Notes: generated by a model not told the origin, from the sequence alone. A DNA stretch of 64,000 nt from Tissierellales bacterium (GCA_030146915.1 JASLAT010000005.1:106487-170486); one strand, 5' to 3'. Positions 35,250 to 45,100 are shown, counted from the first letter of the stretch. Made by a program: numbers and translations.

Positions 35250-37988
35250 ATGCCAAGCATATTTGAGAAGATTTTTGGTACTTATAGTGAAAGAGAAATA
35301 AAAAAGTTAAATAAAACTATAGACAGGATAGAGTCCTTAGAGGAGGATATGAAAAAGCTTTCAGAAGAAGAATTGAAGGCTAAAACTGAAGAATTTAAGA
35401 AAAGATTAGCAGAGGGTGAAAGTTTAGATGATATTCTAGCTGAGGCCTTTGCTGTAGTTAGAGAGGCTTCTGTTAGAGTATTAGGTATGAGGCACTTTAG
35501 GGTACAGCTAATAGGTGGATTAATACTTCATCAGGGAAGAATAGCAGAGATGAAAACTGGTGAGGGTAAAACATTAGTAGCAACTCTTCCAGCATATTTA
35601 AATGCTTTAGCAGGAAAGGGAGTTCATATAGTTACAGTAAATGATTATCTAGCTCAAAGAGATAGAGATACAATGGGTAAACTATATGAATACTTAGGAT
35701 TAACAACAGGTTGTGTAGTTCATGGAATAAGTAAGGATGAGAGAAGAGCAGCTTATATGGCTGATATAACTTACGGAACTAACAATGAGTTTGGTTTTGA
35801 TTATTTAAGGGATAACATGGTAGTTTATAAAGAGGAAATGGTACAAAGACCACTTTTTTATTGTATAGTGGACGAAGTTGACAGTATTTTAATAGATGAG
35901 GCAAGAACTCCTCTTATAATTTCTGGAGCAGGGGATAAGTCTACTTCTATGTATGAAAGAGCTAAAGCTTTCGTTAATACTTTAAGTTTTAGAGTTATGG
36001 AAATTGATGAGGCTAAGGTTGATCCATTTGATTTTGATAGAGAATTTAAGGAAGAAACAGTAGATTATCTAGTAGATGAAAAAGCTAACTCTTGTACTCT
36101 AACAGATAAAGGTGTTGACAAGGCTGAGAGGTATTTTAATATAGAAAACCTATCTAACCTTGAAAACATGGAGATATCTCATCATATAAACCAGGCCTTA
36201 AAAGCTAGAAGTTTAATGAAAAGAGATATAGATTATGTTGTACAAGAAGGAGAAGTTGTAATAGTAGATGAATTTACAGGTAGACTTATGTATGGAAGAC
36301 GTTATAGTGATGGATTACATCAAGCAATTGAAGCAAAAGAAGGTTTAGAGATAAAAAGTGAATCTAAAACTTTAGCTACTATAACTTTTCAAAATTACTT
36401 TAGGATGTATGAAAAGCTAGCAGGTATGACGGGTACAGCAATGACAGAAGAAGCAGAATTTAGGGAGATATACAATATAGATGTGGTAGAGATACCAACT
36501 AATAAGCCGGTTGCAAGGATAGATCATCCAGATGCTGTTTATGCTACAGAAAGAGCAAAATTAGATGCTGTAGTAAGGGAAGTAAAGGAACTAAACGAGA
36601 AAGGACAACCTGTTTTAGTAGGAACTATATCTATAGAGAAGTCAGAGTTAATTTCAGAAAAGCTTAGAAGAGAAGGTGTAAAGCATCAAGTACTAAATGC
36701 CAAGCATCATGAAAAAGAAGCTGAAATAGTAGCTCAAGCAGGAAGATTTGGAGCTGTTACTATAGCTACGAACATGGCAGGTAGAGGTACAGATATAGTT
36801 TTAGGAGGTAACCCAGACTTTTTAGCAAAAAATGAGCTAAAGAAAAAGGGATATGAAGATGATGTTATAGCTTATGCAGATGGTTTTTATGAAGGAGATA
36901 ATCCTGACATTTTAGAAGCTAGAAAACTTTATGATAAATATTATGAAGAATATAAATTAGGCTGTGAAGAAGAAAAGAAAAAAGTTATAGAAGCTGGTGG
37001 TCTACACATAATAGGTACTGAAAGACATGAGTCAAGACGTATAGATAACCAGTTAAGAGGTCGTGCAGGTAGACAGGGAGATCCTGGTTCTTCAAGATTC
37101 TATGTTGCATTAGATGATGATCTTATGAGGTTATTTGGTGGAGAGAGAATGGGTAATTTAATAGCTAATTTAAATATGCCAGAAGATGAAGTGTTAGAAC
37201 ATAGAATGCTTACTAGAGCTATAGAAGGAGCACAAAGAAAAGTAGAAAGCAGCCACTTTGCAGCTAGAAAACATGTTTTAAAATTTGATGATGTAATGAA
37301 TACTCAAAGAGGTATTATATATAAAGAGAGAAGAAGAGTTTTAGAGGGAGAAAATTTAAGAGATCACATATTATCTATGGCTGAAAAAATTGTAGATACA
37401 AGTATAGAACAGCATGCTATGGGTAGCGAGTTTCCAGAAGAGTGGGATCTTCATGGTTTAAACGTTTATATGGTTGATATATTTGGACTTGATGAAGAGT
37501 TTATAGGAAGTTTAGATATAGCTGATATGAATAAGGCTAGTTTAAGAGAAGATTTACTTGAAGAAATCGAAAAATTATATGAATCAAGAGAAGAAGAGTT
37601 TGGAGATGAAATAAGAGAGATTGAAAGAATAGTACTTCTTCAAGTAGTTGATACTAAGTGGATGGATCATATTGATGCTATGGATCAGTTAAAACAAGGT
37701 ATAGGCCTAAGAGCAATAGGACAGGAAGATCCAGTAATAGCATATCAAATGGAAGGATTTGATATGTTTGAAGAGATGAATTACAGCATAGCTGAAGATA
37801 CTGTTAAACTACTTTTCCACTTAGCGAAACCTGAAAAAATGGAAAGAAAAAGAGTTGCCAACCCTATAGATGAAGTATCTGGAGATAATACAGGAGTAAA
37901 GCCTGTTGTTAAGAAAGATACGGTAGGTAGAAATGATGATTGTCCATGCGGTAGTGGTAAAAAATATAAACACTGCTGCGGAAGGTAG
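35250..37988 (+). CDS. secA: Preprotein translocase ATPase SecA
   Basis: 912 residues from the ATG at 35250, which opens MPSIFEKIFGTYSEREIKK as in other SecA proteins and has GGTGGT upstream; an in-frame ATG at 35214 is not needed. DEAD motor: MKTGEGKTLVA (Walker A), VDEVDSILIDEA, TGTAMTEE, ATNMAGRGTDI, ERHESRRIDNQLRGRAGRQGD. The C-terminus has the zinc finger CPCGSGKKYKHCC. It pushes unfolded proteins through SecYEG. prfB starts 9 bases downstream. Confidence 0.98.
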   Translation: MPSIFEKIFGTYSEREIKKLNKTIDRIESLEEDMKKLSEEELKAKTEEFKKRLAEGESLDDILAEAFAVVREASVRVLGMRHFRVQLIGGLILHQGRIAEMKTGEGKTLVATLPAYLNALAGKGVHIVTVNDYLAQRDRDTMGKLYEYLGLTTGCVVHGISKDERRAAYMADITYGTNNEFGFDYLRDNMVVYKEEMVQRPLFYCIVDEVDSILIDEARTPLIISGAGDKSTSMYERAKAFVNTLSFRVMEIDEAKVDPFDFDREFKEETVDYLVDEKANSCTLTDKGVDKAERYFNIENLSNLENMEISHHINQALKARSLMKRDIDYVVQEGEVVIVDEFTGRLMYGRRYSDGLHQAIEAKEGLEIKSESKTLATITFQNYFRMYEKLAGMTGTAMTEEAEFREIYNIDVVEIPTNKPVARIDHPDAVYATERAKLDAVVREVKELNEKGQPVLVGTISIEKSELISEKLRREGVKHQVLNAKHHEKEAEIVAQAGRFGAVTIATNMAGRGTDIVLGGNPDFLAKNELKKKGYEDDVIAYADGFYEGDNPDILEARKLYDKYYEEYKLGCEEEKKKVIEAGGLHIIGTERHESRRIDNQLRGRAGRQGDPGSSRFYVALDDDLMRLFGGERMGNLIANLNMPEDEVLEHRMLTRAIEGAQRKVESSHFAARKHVLKFDDVMNTQRGIIYKERRRVLEGENLRDHILSMAEKIVDTSIEQHAMGSEFPEEWDLHGLNVYMVDIFGLDEEFIGSLDIADMNKASLREDLLEEIEKLYESREEEFGDEIREIERIVLLQVVDTKWMDHIDAMDQLKQGIGLRAIGQEDPVIAYQMEGFDMFEEMNYSIAEDTVKLLFHLAKPEKMERKRVANPIDEVSGDNTGVKPVVKKDTVGRNDDCPCGSGKKYKHCCGR

Positions 37989-37997
37989 GAGGTAGTT

Positions 37998-39102
37998 ATG
38001 GAGTTACATTTATATGAAGAAAATCTTAAGAGACTAAGGGAAGAAGTTGAAAAATTAGGGAGGTCCCTTTGACCTTGATAGTTTAAGGCTAGAAAAAAAT
38101 AAGTTAGAGAAAGAATCTTTTAAAGAAGATTTCTGGGATAAGGTAGATAAGGCCCAGGAAACTATGCAAAGAATTAATAACCTTACAAAGGAAATAGAAC
38201 AGTATGAAAAATTAATAGCTAAGATAGATGATAGTCAAGCTTTGTTAGAACTAATAATAGAAGAAGAGGAAGAAGAGCTTTATTCTGAACTTACAAAGGA
38301 AATTCAAAATATAGAGAAGAAGGTTGCTAGCTTTAGACTAGCAACTTTACTATCAGGTGAGTATGATTCTAATAATGCTATTTTATCTATAAACTCTGGT
38401 GCTGGTGGACTAGAAGCACAGGACTGGGCACAGATGTTGCTTAGACTCTATACTAGATATGCAGAAAGAAAAGGTTTTAAGGTTGAAACCTTTGATATTT
38501 TACCTGACCCTGCAGGTGGGATAAAGTCAGTGACTTTAAAGATAGAAGGGCATAATGCTTATGGTTTTTTAAAGACGGAAAAGGGAGTTCATAGATTAGT
38601 TAGGATTTCTCCTTTTGATTCGGCTGCTAAAAGACATACTTCTTTTGCTAGTGTAGATGTTTATCCTGAATTAGATAGTAATACTGAGGTTGAAATTAAC
38701 CCATCGGATTTAAAAATAGACACATATAGGGCATCTGGTGCAGGGGGCCAACATGTGAATGTAACAGATTCTGCTGTTAGAATTACTCATATTCCTACTG
38801 GCGTGGTAGTACAATGTCAAAATGAAAGATCGCAACATAGCAACAAAGAAACTGCTATGAATATGCTAATATCAAGGTTAATTCAATTGAAAGAGGAAGA
38901 AGAAAAAGAAAAAATTGAAGATATTCAAGGTAGTTACTCACAAATTGCTTGGGGTAACCAGATTAGAAGTTATGTTTTTCATCCATATAGTATGGTGAAA
39001 GACCATAGAACTAACCATGAAGTTGGTAATGTAAGTAGAGTAATGGATGGAGATATAGATGACTTTATAGAGGCTTATTTAATAGGTGAAACCCTTTCTT
39101 AA
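37998..39102 (+). CDS. prfB: Peptide chain release factor 2 with programmed +1 frameshift
   Basis: The gene starts at the ATG at 37998 (GGAGG upstream) and runs 24 codons to CTT followed by in-frame TGA (38070-38072) within CTTTGAC. A +1 slip continues into GACCTTGATAGT and on to 39102, giving about 367 residues, normal for RF2. AGGGAGG at 38057-38063 sits where the stimulatory Shine-Dalgarno element should be. The SPF codon-recognition motif (RISPFDS) and GGQ (SGAGGQHVN) are present. RF2 reads UGA, so low RF2 favours the shift: an autoregulatory loop known in most bacteria. Confidence 0.98.
38057..38073 (+). promoter_or_regulatory. RF2 recoding signal (internal Shine-Dalgarno plus CTTTGAC)
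   Basis: AGGGAGG precedes CTT-TGA-C by three bases; the ribosome shifts from CTT to TTT at the UGA stop. Confidence 0.93.
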
Positions 39103-39116
39103 GAAAGGGTTTTTTA
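39089..39116 (+). terminator. Terminator after prfB
   Basis: AAACCCTTTCTT pairs with AAGAAAGGGTTT, then TTTT. The stem overlaps the last codons of prfB. Confidence 0.9.
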
Positions 39117-39159
39117 AAGCCGGAAGCTAAGTTCTTTATAAGTTAGATAGGAGATAGGT

Positions 39160-41259
39160 ATGAATATAGAAAAAATTTTATTAGATGAATTTAAAATATC
39201 TAAAAAAAGTTTAGATAATACAATTAAACTATTAGATGAAGGAAATACTATTCCTTTTATAGCTAGGTATAGAAAAGAAGCTACTGGAGGATTAGAAGAT
39301 ATTGTAATTAGAGATTTATCTCAAAGATTAGAATATCTTAGAAACTTGGAATCTAGAAAGGAAGAAATTTCAAGATTAATACATGAGCAAGGTAAATTAA
39401 CAGACACTATAAAACTAGATATAAAACAAGCCGATAGTTTGCAAAAGTTAGATGATATATATAGACCTTTTAGACCTAAGAGAAGAACAAGAGCAACTAT
39501 GGCAAGAGAAAAAGGTTTAGAAGGTTTAGCAGAATTTCTTTTAACTGATTATAATGCAGAAGAATTAAAAAAAGAAGTAGAAAAGTATATAGATGTAGAG
39601 AAGGAAGTAAATGATGAAAAAGAGGCTTTAGCCGGAGCAAAGGATATTTTAGCGGAAGATATATCTGATAATGCAAAATACAGAGAAGAAATTAGAAACT
39701 TTATAGAGAAAGAAGCTTTTTTAACTACAGAACTTATAGACCAAGAATTAGACAAAAAAAGAGTTTATGAGATGTATTATGAATATAGGGAGAAAATATC
39801 AAATCTTGCTAATCATAGAGTACTAGCGATAAATAGAGCAGAAAAAGAAAAAGTTATCAGAGTTAAATTAGAACTTGATAATGATAAGGCTTTAGATAGG
39901 GTAAGAAAACATATTTTATCTAAGTATGATAAATTAGATCAATTTATGCAAGAGGCATTGGAAGATAGTTATGACAGGTTGATTTTTCCTTCTATAGAGA
40001 GGGAAATAAGAAATAAATTAACTGAAAAAGCAGAAGATGAAGCTATAGATGTTTTTGCTATGAATTTAGAGCCCTTATTATTACAAGCACCTCTTAGAAA
40101 TAACAGGGTTTTAGCATTGGATCCAGGATTTAGAACTGGCTGTAAAATGGCAGCTTTGGATGAATTAGGAAATTTATTAGACTATACTACAATTTTTCCA
40201 ACTGAACCTAGAAATGATATTGAAGGAAGCAAAAGGTCTATAAAGACTTATATTGATAAATATAATATAGATATAATAGCTATAGGAAATGGAACAGCAT
40301 CCAGGGAAACAGAACTTGTAGTAGTTGAAGTTTTAAAAGAGATAAGTAAAAAGGTATCTTATATTATAGTAAATGAAGCGGGAGCATCAATATATTCTGC
40401 ATCTGATGTTGGAAGGGAAGAGTTTCCAGATTTAGACGTTTCCATTAGGGGAGCAATTTCAATTGGAAGAAGGATTCAAGATCCTTTAGCCGAATTAGTT
40501 AAGATTGATCCAGAACATATAGGTGTAGGGCAGTACCAACATGATCTAAATCAAAAGAAACTAGCAGAATCTTTATCAGCTGTTGTTGAAGACTCTGTAA
40601 ACAGAGTAGGTGTAGATTTAAACACAGCTAGTGTTTCACTTTTAAATTATGTGGCAGGTTTAAGTAAGAGGATTGCTAAAAATATAATAGCTTATAGGGA
40701 TGAAGTAGGAAGATTTACAAGTAGGAAGGAACTACTTGAAGTTAAAGGTCTTGGACCTAAGACATTTACTCAGTGTGCAGGCTTTCTAAGAATACCAGAA
40801 GCAGATAATATACTAGATAACACAGGAGTTCATCCGGAGTCATATGATGTAGCTGAAAAACTACTTAAAACTGACTATGACAATGAAAAACTAGAAAATC
40901 TTGCACTTGAGTTAGATGTAGGACTACCTACTTTAGAAGATATAATACAAGAACTTAAAAAACCTGGTAGAGATCCTAGGGATGAAATGGAAAAACCTAT
41001 TTTAAGAGAAGATATATTGAAAATAGATGACCTAAAAGAAGGCATGAAAGTAAAAGGGACTATAAGAAATGTAGTTGATTTTGGTGCTTTTGTGGATATA
41101 GGTGTTGGACAGGATGGTTTAGTTCATATATCTGAAATGTCTAATAAATTTATAAAGCATCCAAGTGATGTAGCACAAATAGGAGATATAGTTGATGTAA
41201 GAATAATAAGTGTAGATAAAGAAAAAGAAAGAATAGGATTAAGCATGAAAAAAGACTAG
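39160..41259 (+). CDS. tex: Tex family S1 RNA-binding protein
   Basis: 699 residues. N-terminal helical Tex domain with PFIARYRKEATGGL, YqgF-like RNase H fold around ALDPGFRTGCKMAALDE, helix-hairpin-helix region (LNTASVSLLNYVAGLSKRIAKNII, LLEVKGLGPKTFTQCAGFLRI) and a C-terminal S1 domain (GTIRNVVDFGAFVDIGVGQDGLVHIS split across two parts). A conserved RNA-binding protein linked to transcription and ribosome rescue; exact role unclear. Confidence 0.96.
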   Translation: MNIEKILLDEFKISKKSLDNTIKLLDEGNTIPFIARYRKEATGGLEDIVIRDLSQRLEYLRNLESRKEEISRLIHEQGKLTDTIKLDIKQADSLQKLDDIYRPFRPKRRTRATMAREKGLEGLAEFLLTDYNAEELKKEVEKYIDVEKEVNDEKEALAGAKDILAEDISDNAKYREEIRNFIEKEAFLTTELIDQELDKKRVYEMYYEYREKISNLANHRVLAINRAEKEKVIRVKLELDNDKALDRVRKHILSKYDKLDQFMQEALEDSYDRLIFPSIEREIRNKLTEKAEDEAIDVFAMNLEPLLLQAPLRNNRVLALDPGFRTGCKMAALDELGNLLDYTTIFPTEPRNDIEGSKRSIKTYIDKYNIDIIAIGNGTASRETELVVVEVLKEISKKVSYIIVNEAGASIYSASDVGREEFPDLDVSIRGAISIGRRIQDPLAELVKIDPEHIGVGQYQHDLNQKKLAESLSAVVEDSVNRVGVDLNTASVSLLNYVAGLSKRIAKNIIAYRDEVGRFTSRKELLEVKGLGPKTFTQCAGFLRIPEADNILDNTGVHPESYDVAEKLLKTDYDNEKLENLALELDVGLPTLEDIIQELKKPGRDPRDEMEKPILREDILKIDDLKEGMKVKGTIRNVVDFGAFVDIGVGQDGLVHISEMSNKFIKHPSDVAQIGDIVDVRIISVDKEKERIGLSMKKD

Positions 41260-41275
41260 GTTATAACCTAGTCTT
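41253..41275 (+). terminator. Hairpin after tex
   Basis: AAGACTAGGTT/AACCTAGTCTT stem overlapping the tex stop; the tail TAAAATTTT is weak. Confidence 0.6.
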
Positions 41276-41427
41276 AAAATTTTAAATTGCTAATAGTTCT
41301 TATTTAAAATCATTTAAGGATGTAATTTTTATGTATCAAGTAATAAGATAAAATATTCAGAAAAGACTATCTTTTTTTCTTTTTATATAGTATAATTGAT
41401 TTTAAAAATTAAAAAGGGAGTGTTTTA

Positions 41428-42570
41428 ATGATACTTATAAAAAATGGACGTATACTTAATGTTTTAGAAGAGAAGTGGGAAGATAAAGATATCTTATTAG
41501 ATGGTGATAAAATAAAATCTATAGAAGATGAGATAGAAGATAAAGGCTATGAACTTATAGATGCTAAGGGTAAGTTAATAACTCCAGGACTTATAGATGC
41601 TCATTGTCACTTAGGCTTAGATGAAGATGCTATAGGTTTTGAAGGGGCTGATTATAATGAATCAGTTGATCCTATAACACCACATTTAAGAGCTATAGAC
41701 TCTATAAATCCTATGGATAGAACTTTAGAAGAAGCTTATCAAGGTGGAGTAACTACAGTTAATACAGGTCAAGGTAGTGCTAATGTTATGGGAGGTAACT
41801 TTGTTGCTATAAAAACTCATGGCCATAGAGTTGATGATATGATTGTAAAATACCCAACTGGATTAAAAATAGCATTTGGAGAAAATCCTAAGAGAGTGTA
41901 TAAATCTCAAGGGAAAAGTCCTATAACAAGAATGGCTGTAGCAGGACTTTTAAGGGAGACACTTTACAAGGCTAAAGACTATATGAAGAAAAAAGATGAA
42001 GGAAAAGATATTGACTATGATATAAAAATGGAATCCATTCTTCCTGTTTTAAAAAGAGAAATACCTCTTAAAGCACATGCTCATAGAGCAGATGATATAT
42101 TTACTGCAATTAGGATTGCTAAAGAGTTTAATGTAAAGGTTACTTTAGATCATTGTACTGAGGGACATTTAATAGCTAAAGATATAGCTAAGGAAGGTTA
42201 TCCTGCTATTGTAGGACCAAGCTTTGGTCATAGAACAAAGTTTGAACTTAAAAATACAGATTTTAAAACTCCAAATGTTTTAGAAGAAGAGGGAGTTTTA
42301 GTATGTATAACAACTGATTCACCTGTAATTCCAGTTCATCACTTACCAATGTGTGCAGGACTTGCTGTAGGATCAGGTATGGATGAAATGAAGGCTTTTA
42401 AGGCCATAACTATAAATCCAGCTAAAGTAATTGGTATAGATGATAGAGTTGGAAGTTTAGAGGTTGGAAAGGATGCGGATTTAGTAATATTTGATGGTCA
42501 TCCTTTAAGAGACTTAAATTATAGGGTTGAAAAAACAATTATAGATGGAAAGATTGTCCATAAAGGATAA
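41428..42570 (+). CDS. Metal-dependent amidohydrolase
   Basis: 380 residues. The N-terminal ILIKNGRILNVLEEK, the metal motif LIDAHCHLGL, then KAHAHRADD, TLDHCTEGH, and TTDSPVIPVHHLPM with the C-terminal VGSLEVGKDADLVIFDGHPL are those of the imidazolonepropionase-like branch of the amidohydrolase superfamily. Close relatives in Clostridia are of unknown substrate. It is transcribed alone; GGGAG precedes the ATG and a TATAAT hexamer is at 41391-41396. Confidence 0.88.
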   Translation: MILIKNGRILNVLEEKWEDKDILLDGDKIKSIEDEIEDKGYELIDAKGKLITPGLIDAHCHLGLDEDAIGFEGADYNESVDPITPHLRAIDSINPMDRTLEEAYQGGVTTVNTGQGSANVMGGNFVAIKTHGHRVDDMIVKYPTGLKIAFGENPKRVYKSQGKSPITRMAVAGLLRETLYKAKDYMKKKDEGKDIDYDIKMESILPVLKREIPLKAHAHRADDIFTAIRIAKEFNVKVTLDHCTEGHLIAKDIAKEGYPAIVGPSFGHRTKFELKNTDFKTPNVLEEEGVLVCITTDSPVIPVHHLPMCAGLAVGSGMDEMKAFKAITINPAKVIGIDDRVGSLEVGKDADLVIFDGHPLRDLNYRVEKTIIDGKIVHKG

Positions 42571-42589
42571 TAATATTTGACTGTTAAAT

Positions 42590-42612
42590 AAGGGGCTTAG
42601 GCCCCTTAAAAT
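42590..42612 (+). terminator. Terminator-like hairpin after the amidohydrolase
   Basis: AAGGGGC pairs with GCCCCTT around TTAG; the tail (AAAATTTG) is poor in T. Confidence 0.6.
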
Positions 42613-42640
42613 TTGACAAATTTTGATTATATGCTATTAT
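42613..42640 (+). promoter_or_regulatory. Promoter of the FMN riboswitch/ribU transcript
   Basis: TTGACA, 16-base spacer, TATTAT with extended -10 TGC. A TATAAT at 42638-42643 is an alternative. Confidence 0.65.
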
Positions 42641-42659
42641 AATAATTAGATGAATAGAT

Positions 42660-42819
42660 GAATCTTCAGGGGGAGGTGTAAGTCCTCACCGGCGGTAGAG
42701 TCCGCGAGCCTTATAGGTTGATCTGGTGAAATTCCAGAACCGACAGTATAGTCTGGATGAAAGAAGATAATTATAGTGTGTATTTTTGTACCCCGAAGAT
42801 CCTTTCTCGGGCATTTTTT
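42660..42819 (+). promoter_or_regulatory. FMN riboswitch (RFN element) with terminator
   Basis: The six-stem RFN pattern is clear: ATCTTCAGGGGGAGGTG, CTCACCGGCGGTAG, CCGCGAGCC, GATCTGGTGAAATTCCAG, AACCGACAGT and TAGTCTGGATGAAAGAAGAT (to 42769). A CCCGA/TCGGG hairpin at 42792-42811 plus a T run forms the OFF-state terminator before ribU. Confidence 0.97.
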
Positions 42820-42848
42820 ATGCCTATTATAAAAAATGGAGGGATTTT

Positions 42849-43451
42849 ATGTATACTTTAAGTAAGGAAAAATTATCAACAAGAAATATGGTGAAAATAT
42901 CAATATTAGCAGCTATAGGGATGGTTCTTATGTTTTTTGATCTATCAGTTTGGTTTGCACCACCATTTTTAAAGTTAGATTTAGCAGATTTACCTGCTTT
43001 ACTAGGAGCATTTGCTATGGGACCTATGGCAGGAGTTGTAATACAGTTTGTAAAAAATATTTTAAGTTTACTGATTGAGGGGACATCAACAGGTGGTGTA
43101 GGAGAATTATCTAATTTTTTTGTAGGATCTATATTTGCATATTCAGCTGGATTTATATATTTTAGGAAAAAGAATTTTAAGAATGCTTTAATAGGATTAT
43201 TAGTAGGAGTATTTGCTATGACTGCAGCTGCTACATTGAGTAACTATTTTGTAGTTTTTCCTCTATATGCAAAGATTATGATACCTATGGATAAGATAGT
43301 GGAAATGGGAAATGCAGTTAATAAGAATGTCGTTGATTTTAAAACAATGATGCTATATGCAGTAGTACCTTTTAACTTACTAAAAGGTTTTGTAACATCA
43401 GCGATAACCTTGTTATTATATAAAAAAGTTTCACCAATACTTCATAGATAG
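42849..43451 (+). CDS. ribU: Riboflavin ECF transporter S component
   Basis: 200 residues from the ATG at 42849 (TGGAGGG upstream); the frame is open back into the riboswitch but that part is not coding. Five to six helices, with LSVWFAPPFLKLDLADLPALLGAFAMGPMAG typical of RibU. The FMN riboswitch in front supports riboflavin as substrate. No riboflavin synthesis genes are in the window. Confidence 0.95.
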   Translation: MYTLSKEKLSTRNMVKISILAAIGMVLMFFDLSVWFAPPFLKLDLADLPALLGAFAMGPMAGVVIQFVKNILSLLIEGTSTGGVGELSNFFVGSIFAYSAGFIYFRKKNFKNALIGLLVGVFAMTAAATLSNYFVVFPLYAKIMIPMDKIVEMGNAVNKNVVDFKTMMLYAVVPFNLLKGFVTSAITLLLYKKVSPILHR

Positions 43452-43455
43452 GAAT

Positions 43456-43489
43456 AAAAATACCAGCTTTTAAAAGCTGGTATTTTTTA
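43456..43489. terminator. Bidirectional terminator between ribU and bioB
   Basis: A long perfect inverted repeat (AAAAATACCAGCTTTT and complement) flanked by A and T runs, serving both strands. Confidence 0.92.
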
Positions 43490-44440
43490 TATATATAACT
43501 TAAATCCTAGTTTATCTATAAGGTTCATATCTGTTTTTACATTAATACCTTTAGTATTAAGTAAATTACCAGATATTATAGCATTAGCCCCAGAGGAAAA
43601 ACACTCTTCACCCAAATCACTCACATTCCCTCTTCCAGCAGCATACCTTATAAATGCCTTAGGATTTATAAACCTAAAAATTGCAAAAACTCTCTGAATT
43701 TCTTCATAAGATAAAGGCTTTTTATCTTCCAAAGCCGTTCCTTTTATTGGACTTAGAATATTTATAGGAATAGACTTAACTTCTAAGGATTGTAACTCTA
43801 AAGCCATATCAATTCTATCTTCCATAGTTTCTCCCATTCCAATTATTCCTCCACTACAGATCTCTAAGCCAGCTTTTTGAGCCTTCTTTATAGTATTTAT
43901 CCTATCCTCATAGTTATGAGTACTACAAATTTGTGGGAAAAATTTATTAGAACTTTCTAAATTACAGTGGTATCTACTAACACCAGAGTTTTTTAGTTCT
44001 ACAAAGTCCTCATACTCTAAAAGCCCGTGTGAACCACATAAGAATACATCTGTGGAATCTTTTATTTTACGGTAACTTTTTGTAATTTGTAAAAGTTCAG
44101 ATTTTGATAATTTTCTACCTGAAGTTACTATGGATGTTCTCATAATTCCATCATTGGCATTATAGGTAATTTCTTTTAACAAACTATCTGTATCTCTAAG
44201 CCCATAAGACTCAACACTCACGTCACTATGTATAGACTGGGCACAAAATTTACAGTCTTCACTACAATTTCCGTTTTTTCCATTAACAATTCCACACACA
44301 TTAAATTTGTTAGATAGGAAATGCTCTCTAATAGAATTAGCATAAAATTTTAAACTATCTAAATCATAATCTATAAGTTTCATAGCTTCATCTTTAGAGA
44401 TTAAATAACCAGATTTAATTTTTTTAACTAAACTTTCCAT
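43487..44440 (-). CDS. bioB: Biotin synthase
   Basis: 317 residues. Radical SAM enzyme adding sulfur to dethiobiotin. The cluster motif CSEDCKFCAQS (Cys-x3-Cys-x2-Cys) follows NGKNGN, and the later CSGGIIGMGETMEDRI and IRYAAGRGNV segments are characteristic, including the Arg near the second Fe-S site. It overlaps the bioY stop by one base. No bioA, bioD or bioF is present in the window. Confidence 0.96.
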   Translation of the reverse strand: MESLVKKIKSGYLISKDEAMKLIDYDLDSLKFYANSIREHFLSNKFNVCGIVNGKNGNCSEDCKFCAQSIHSDVSVESYGLRDTDSLLKEITYNANDGIMRTSIVTSGRKLSKSELLQITKSYRKIKDSTDVFLCGSHGLLEYEDFVELKNSGVSRYHCNLESSNKFFPQICSTHNYEDRINTIKKAQKAGLEICSGGIIGMGETMEDRIDMALELQSLEVKSIPINILSPIKGTALEDKKPLSYEEIQRVFAIFRFINPKAFIRYAAGRGNVSDLGEECFSSGANAIISGNLLNTKGINVKTDMNLIDKLGFKLYI

Positions 44441-45000
44441 TATATAACCTCTTTTTTCAAGTTTTTATTCAAAAGTGGTACAACTCTTGTAGCTATCATA
44501 CTAGATAAAATAAATTTCAAGGTATCACCTGGTATAAATATAAAGAATCCTTTTTTAAAGGCATCTAATAGTGTCATAGATTTACCCATATATACATTAA
44601 TGATCATATACATATAAGGAACTCCAATTAGATAAAATATAATTGAACCTATGAAGGCTGCTATCCAAATTCTTTTTTTAGAAAAAGTGTTACCCATATA
44701 AGCTATTTTACCTATTACATAAGAACCAACTACAAAACCTATTAAAAAACCAAAAGTAGGTCCTAGTACTACTTGTAATCCACCCTTAAATCCAGAAAAT
44801 ACGGGAATTCCTATGACTCCTATTAGGATGTAAACTAACTGGGATAGAGCTCCTAGTTTTGGACCTAAGAGCAAACCAGATAAAACTACAAAAAAGCTTT
44901 GTAGTGTAATAGGAGCTGGCCCTACAGGTATACTAAAAGCAGCTCCAACAGCTGTTAGTGCTGCAAAAAGACCTACTAATACGATATCTTTAGTCTTCAT
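44440..45000 (-). CDS. bioY: Biotin/dethiobiotin ECF S component BioY
   Basis: 186 residues from the ATG at 45000 (AAGGAGG upstream). Six membrane helices. LTAVGAAFSIPVGPAPITLQSFFVVLSG is the BioY hallmark, and FLIGFVVGSYVIGKI with the FIPGDTLKF end fit too. Controlled by the BirA operator and promoter just upstream; translationally coupled to bioB. Confidence 0.96.
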   Translation of the reverse strand: MKTKDIVLVGLFAALTAVGAAFSIPVGPAPITLQSFFVVLSGLLLGPKLGALSQLVYILIGVIGIPVFSGFKGGLQVVLGPTFGFLIGFVVGSYVIGKIAYMGNTFSKKRIWIAAFIGSIIFYLIGVPYMYMIINVYMGKSMTLLDAFKKGFFIFIPGDTLKFILSSMIATRVVPLLNKNLKKEVI

Positions 45001-45009
45001 AAAACCTCC

Positions 45010-45040
45010 TTGTAAACCTAACAATTAATTATGTTGACAA
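45010..45040 (-). promoter_or_regulatory. BirA operator upstream of bioY-bioB
   Basis: On the minus strand TTGTCAAC, 15-base spacer, GTTTACAA: a dyad with the BirA half-site and spacing. It covers the predicted transcription start of the promoter at 45045-45073 and reaches the ribosome site. Confidence 0.88.
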
Positions 45041-45044
45041 TTGA

Positions 45045-45073
45045 ATTGTACTACTATACAGACATAATGTCAA
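45045..45073 (-). promoter_or_regulatory. Promoter of bioY-bioB
   Basis: On the minus strand TTGACA (45073-45068), 17-base spacer, TACAAT (45050-45045). Confidence 0.8.
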
Positions 45074-45100
45074 CCCATATAAATTAAAAGTAAACAATAA

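Noticed and set aside
37998..39102. prfB as a frameshifted pseudogene
   Set aside because: The CTTTGAC slip site and upstream AGGGAGG are the standard RF2 recoding signal, and the two frames join into a full-length protein.
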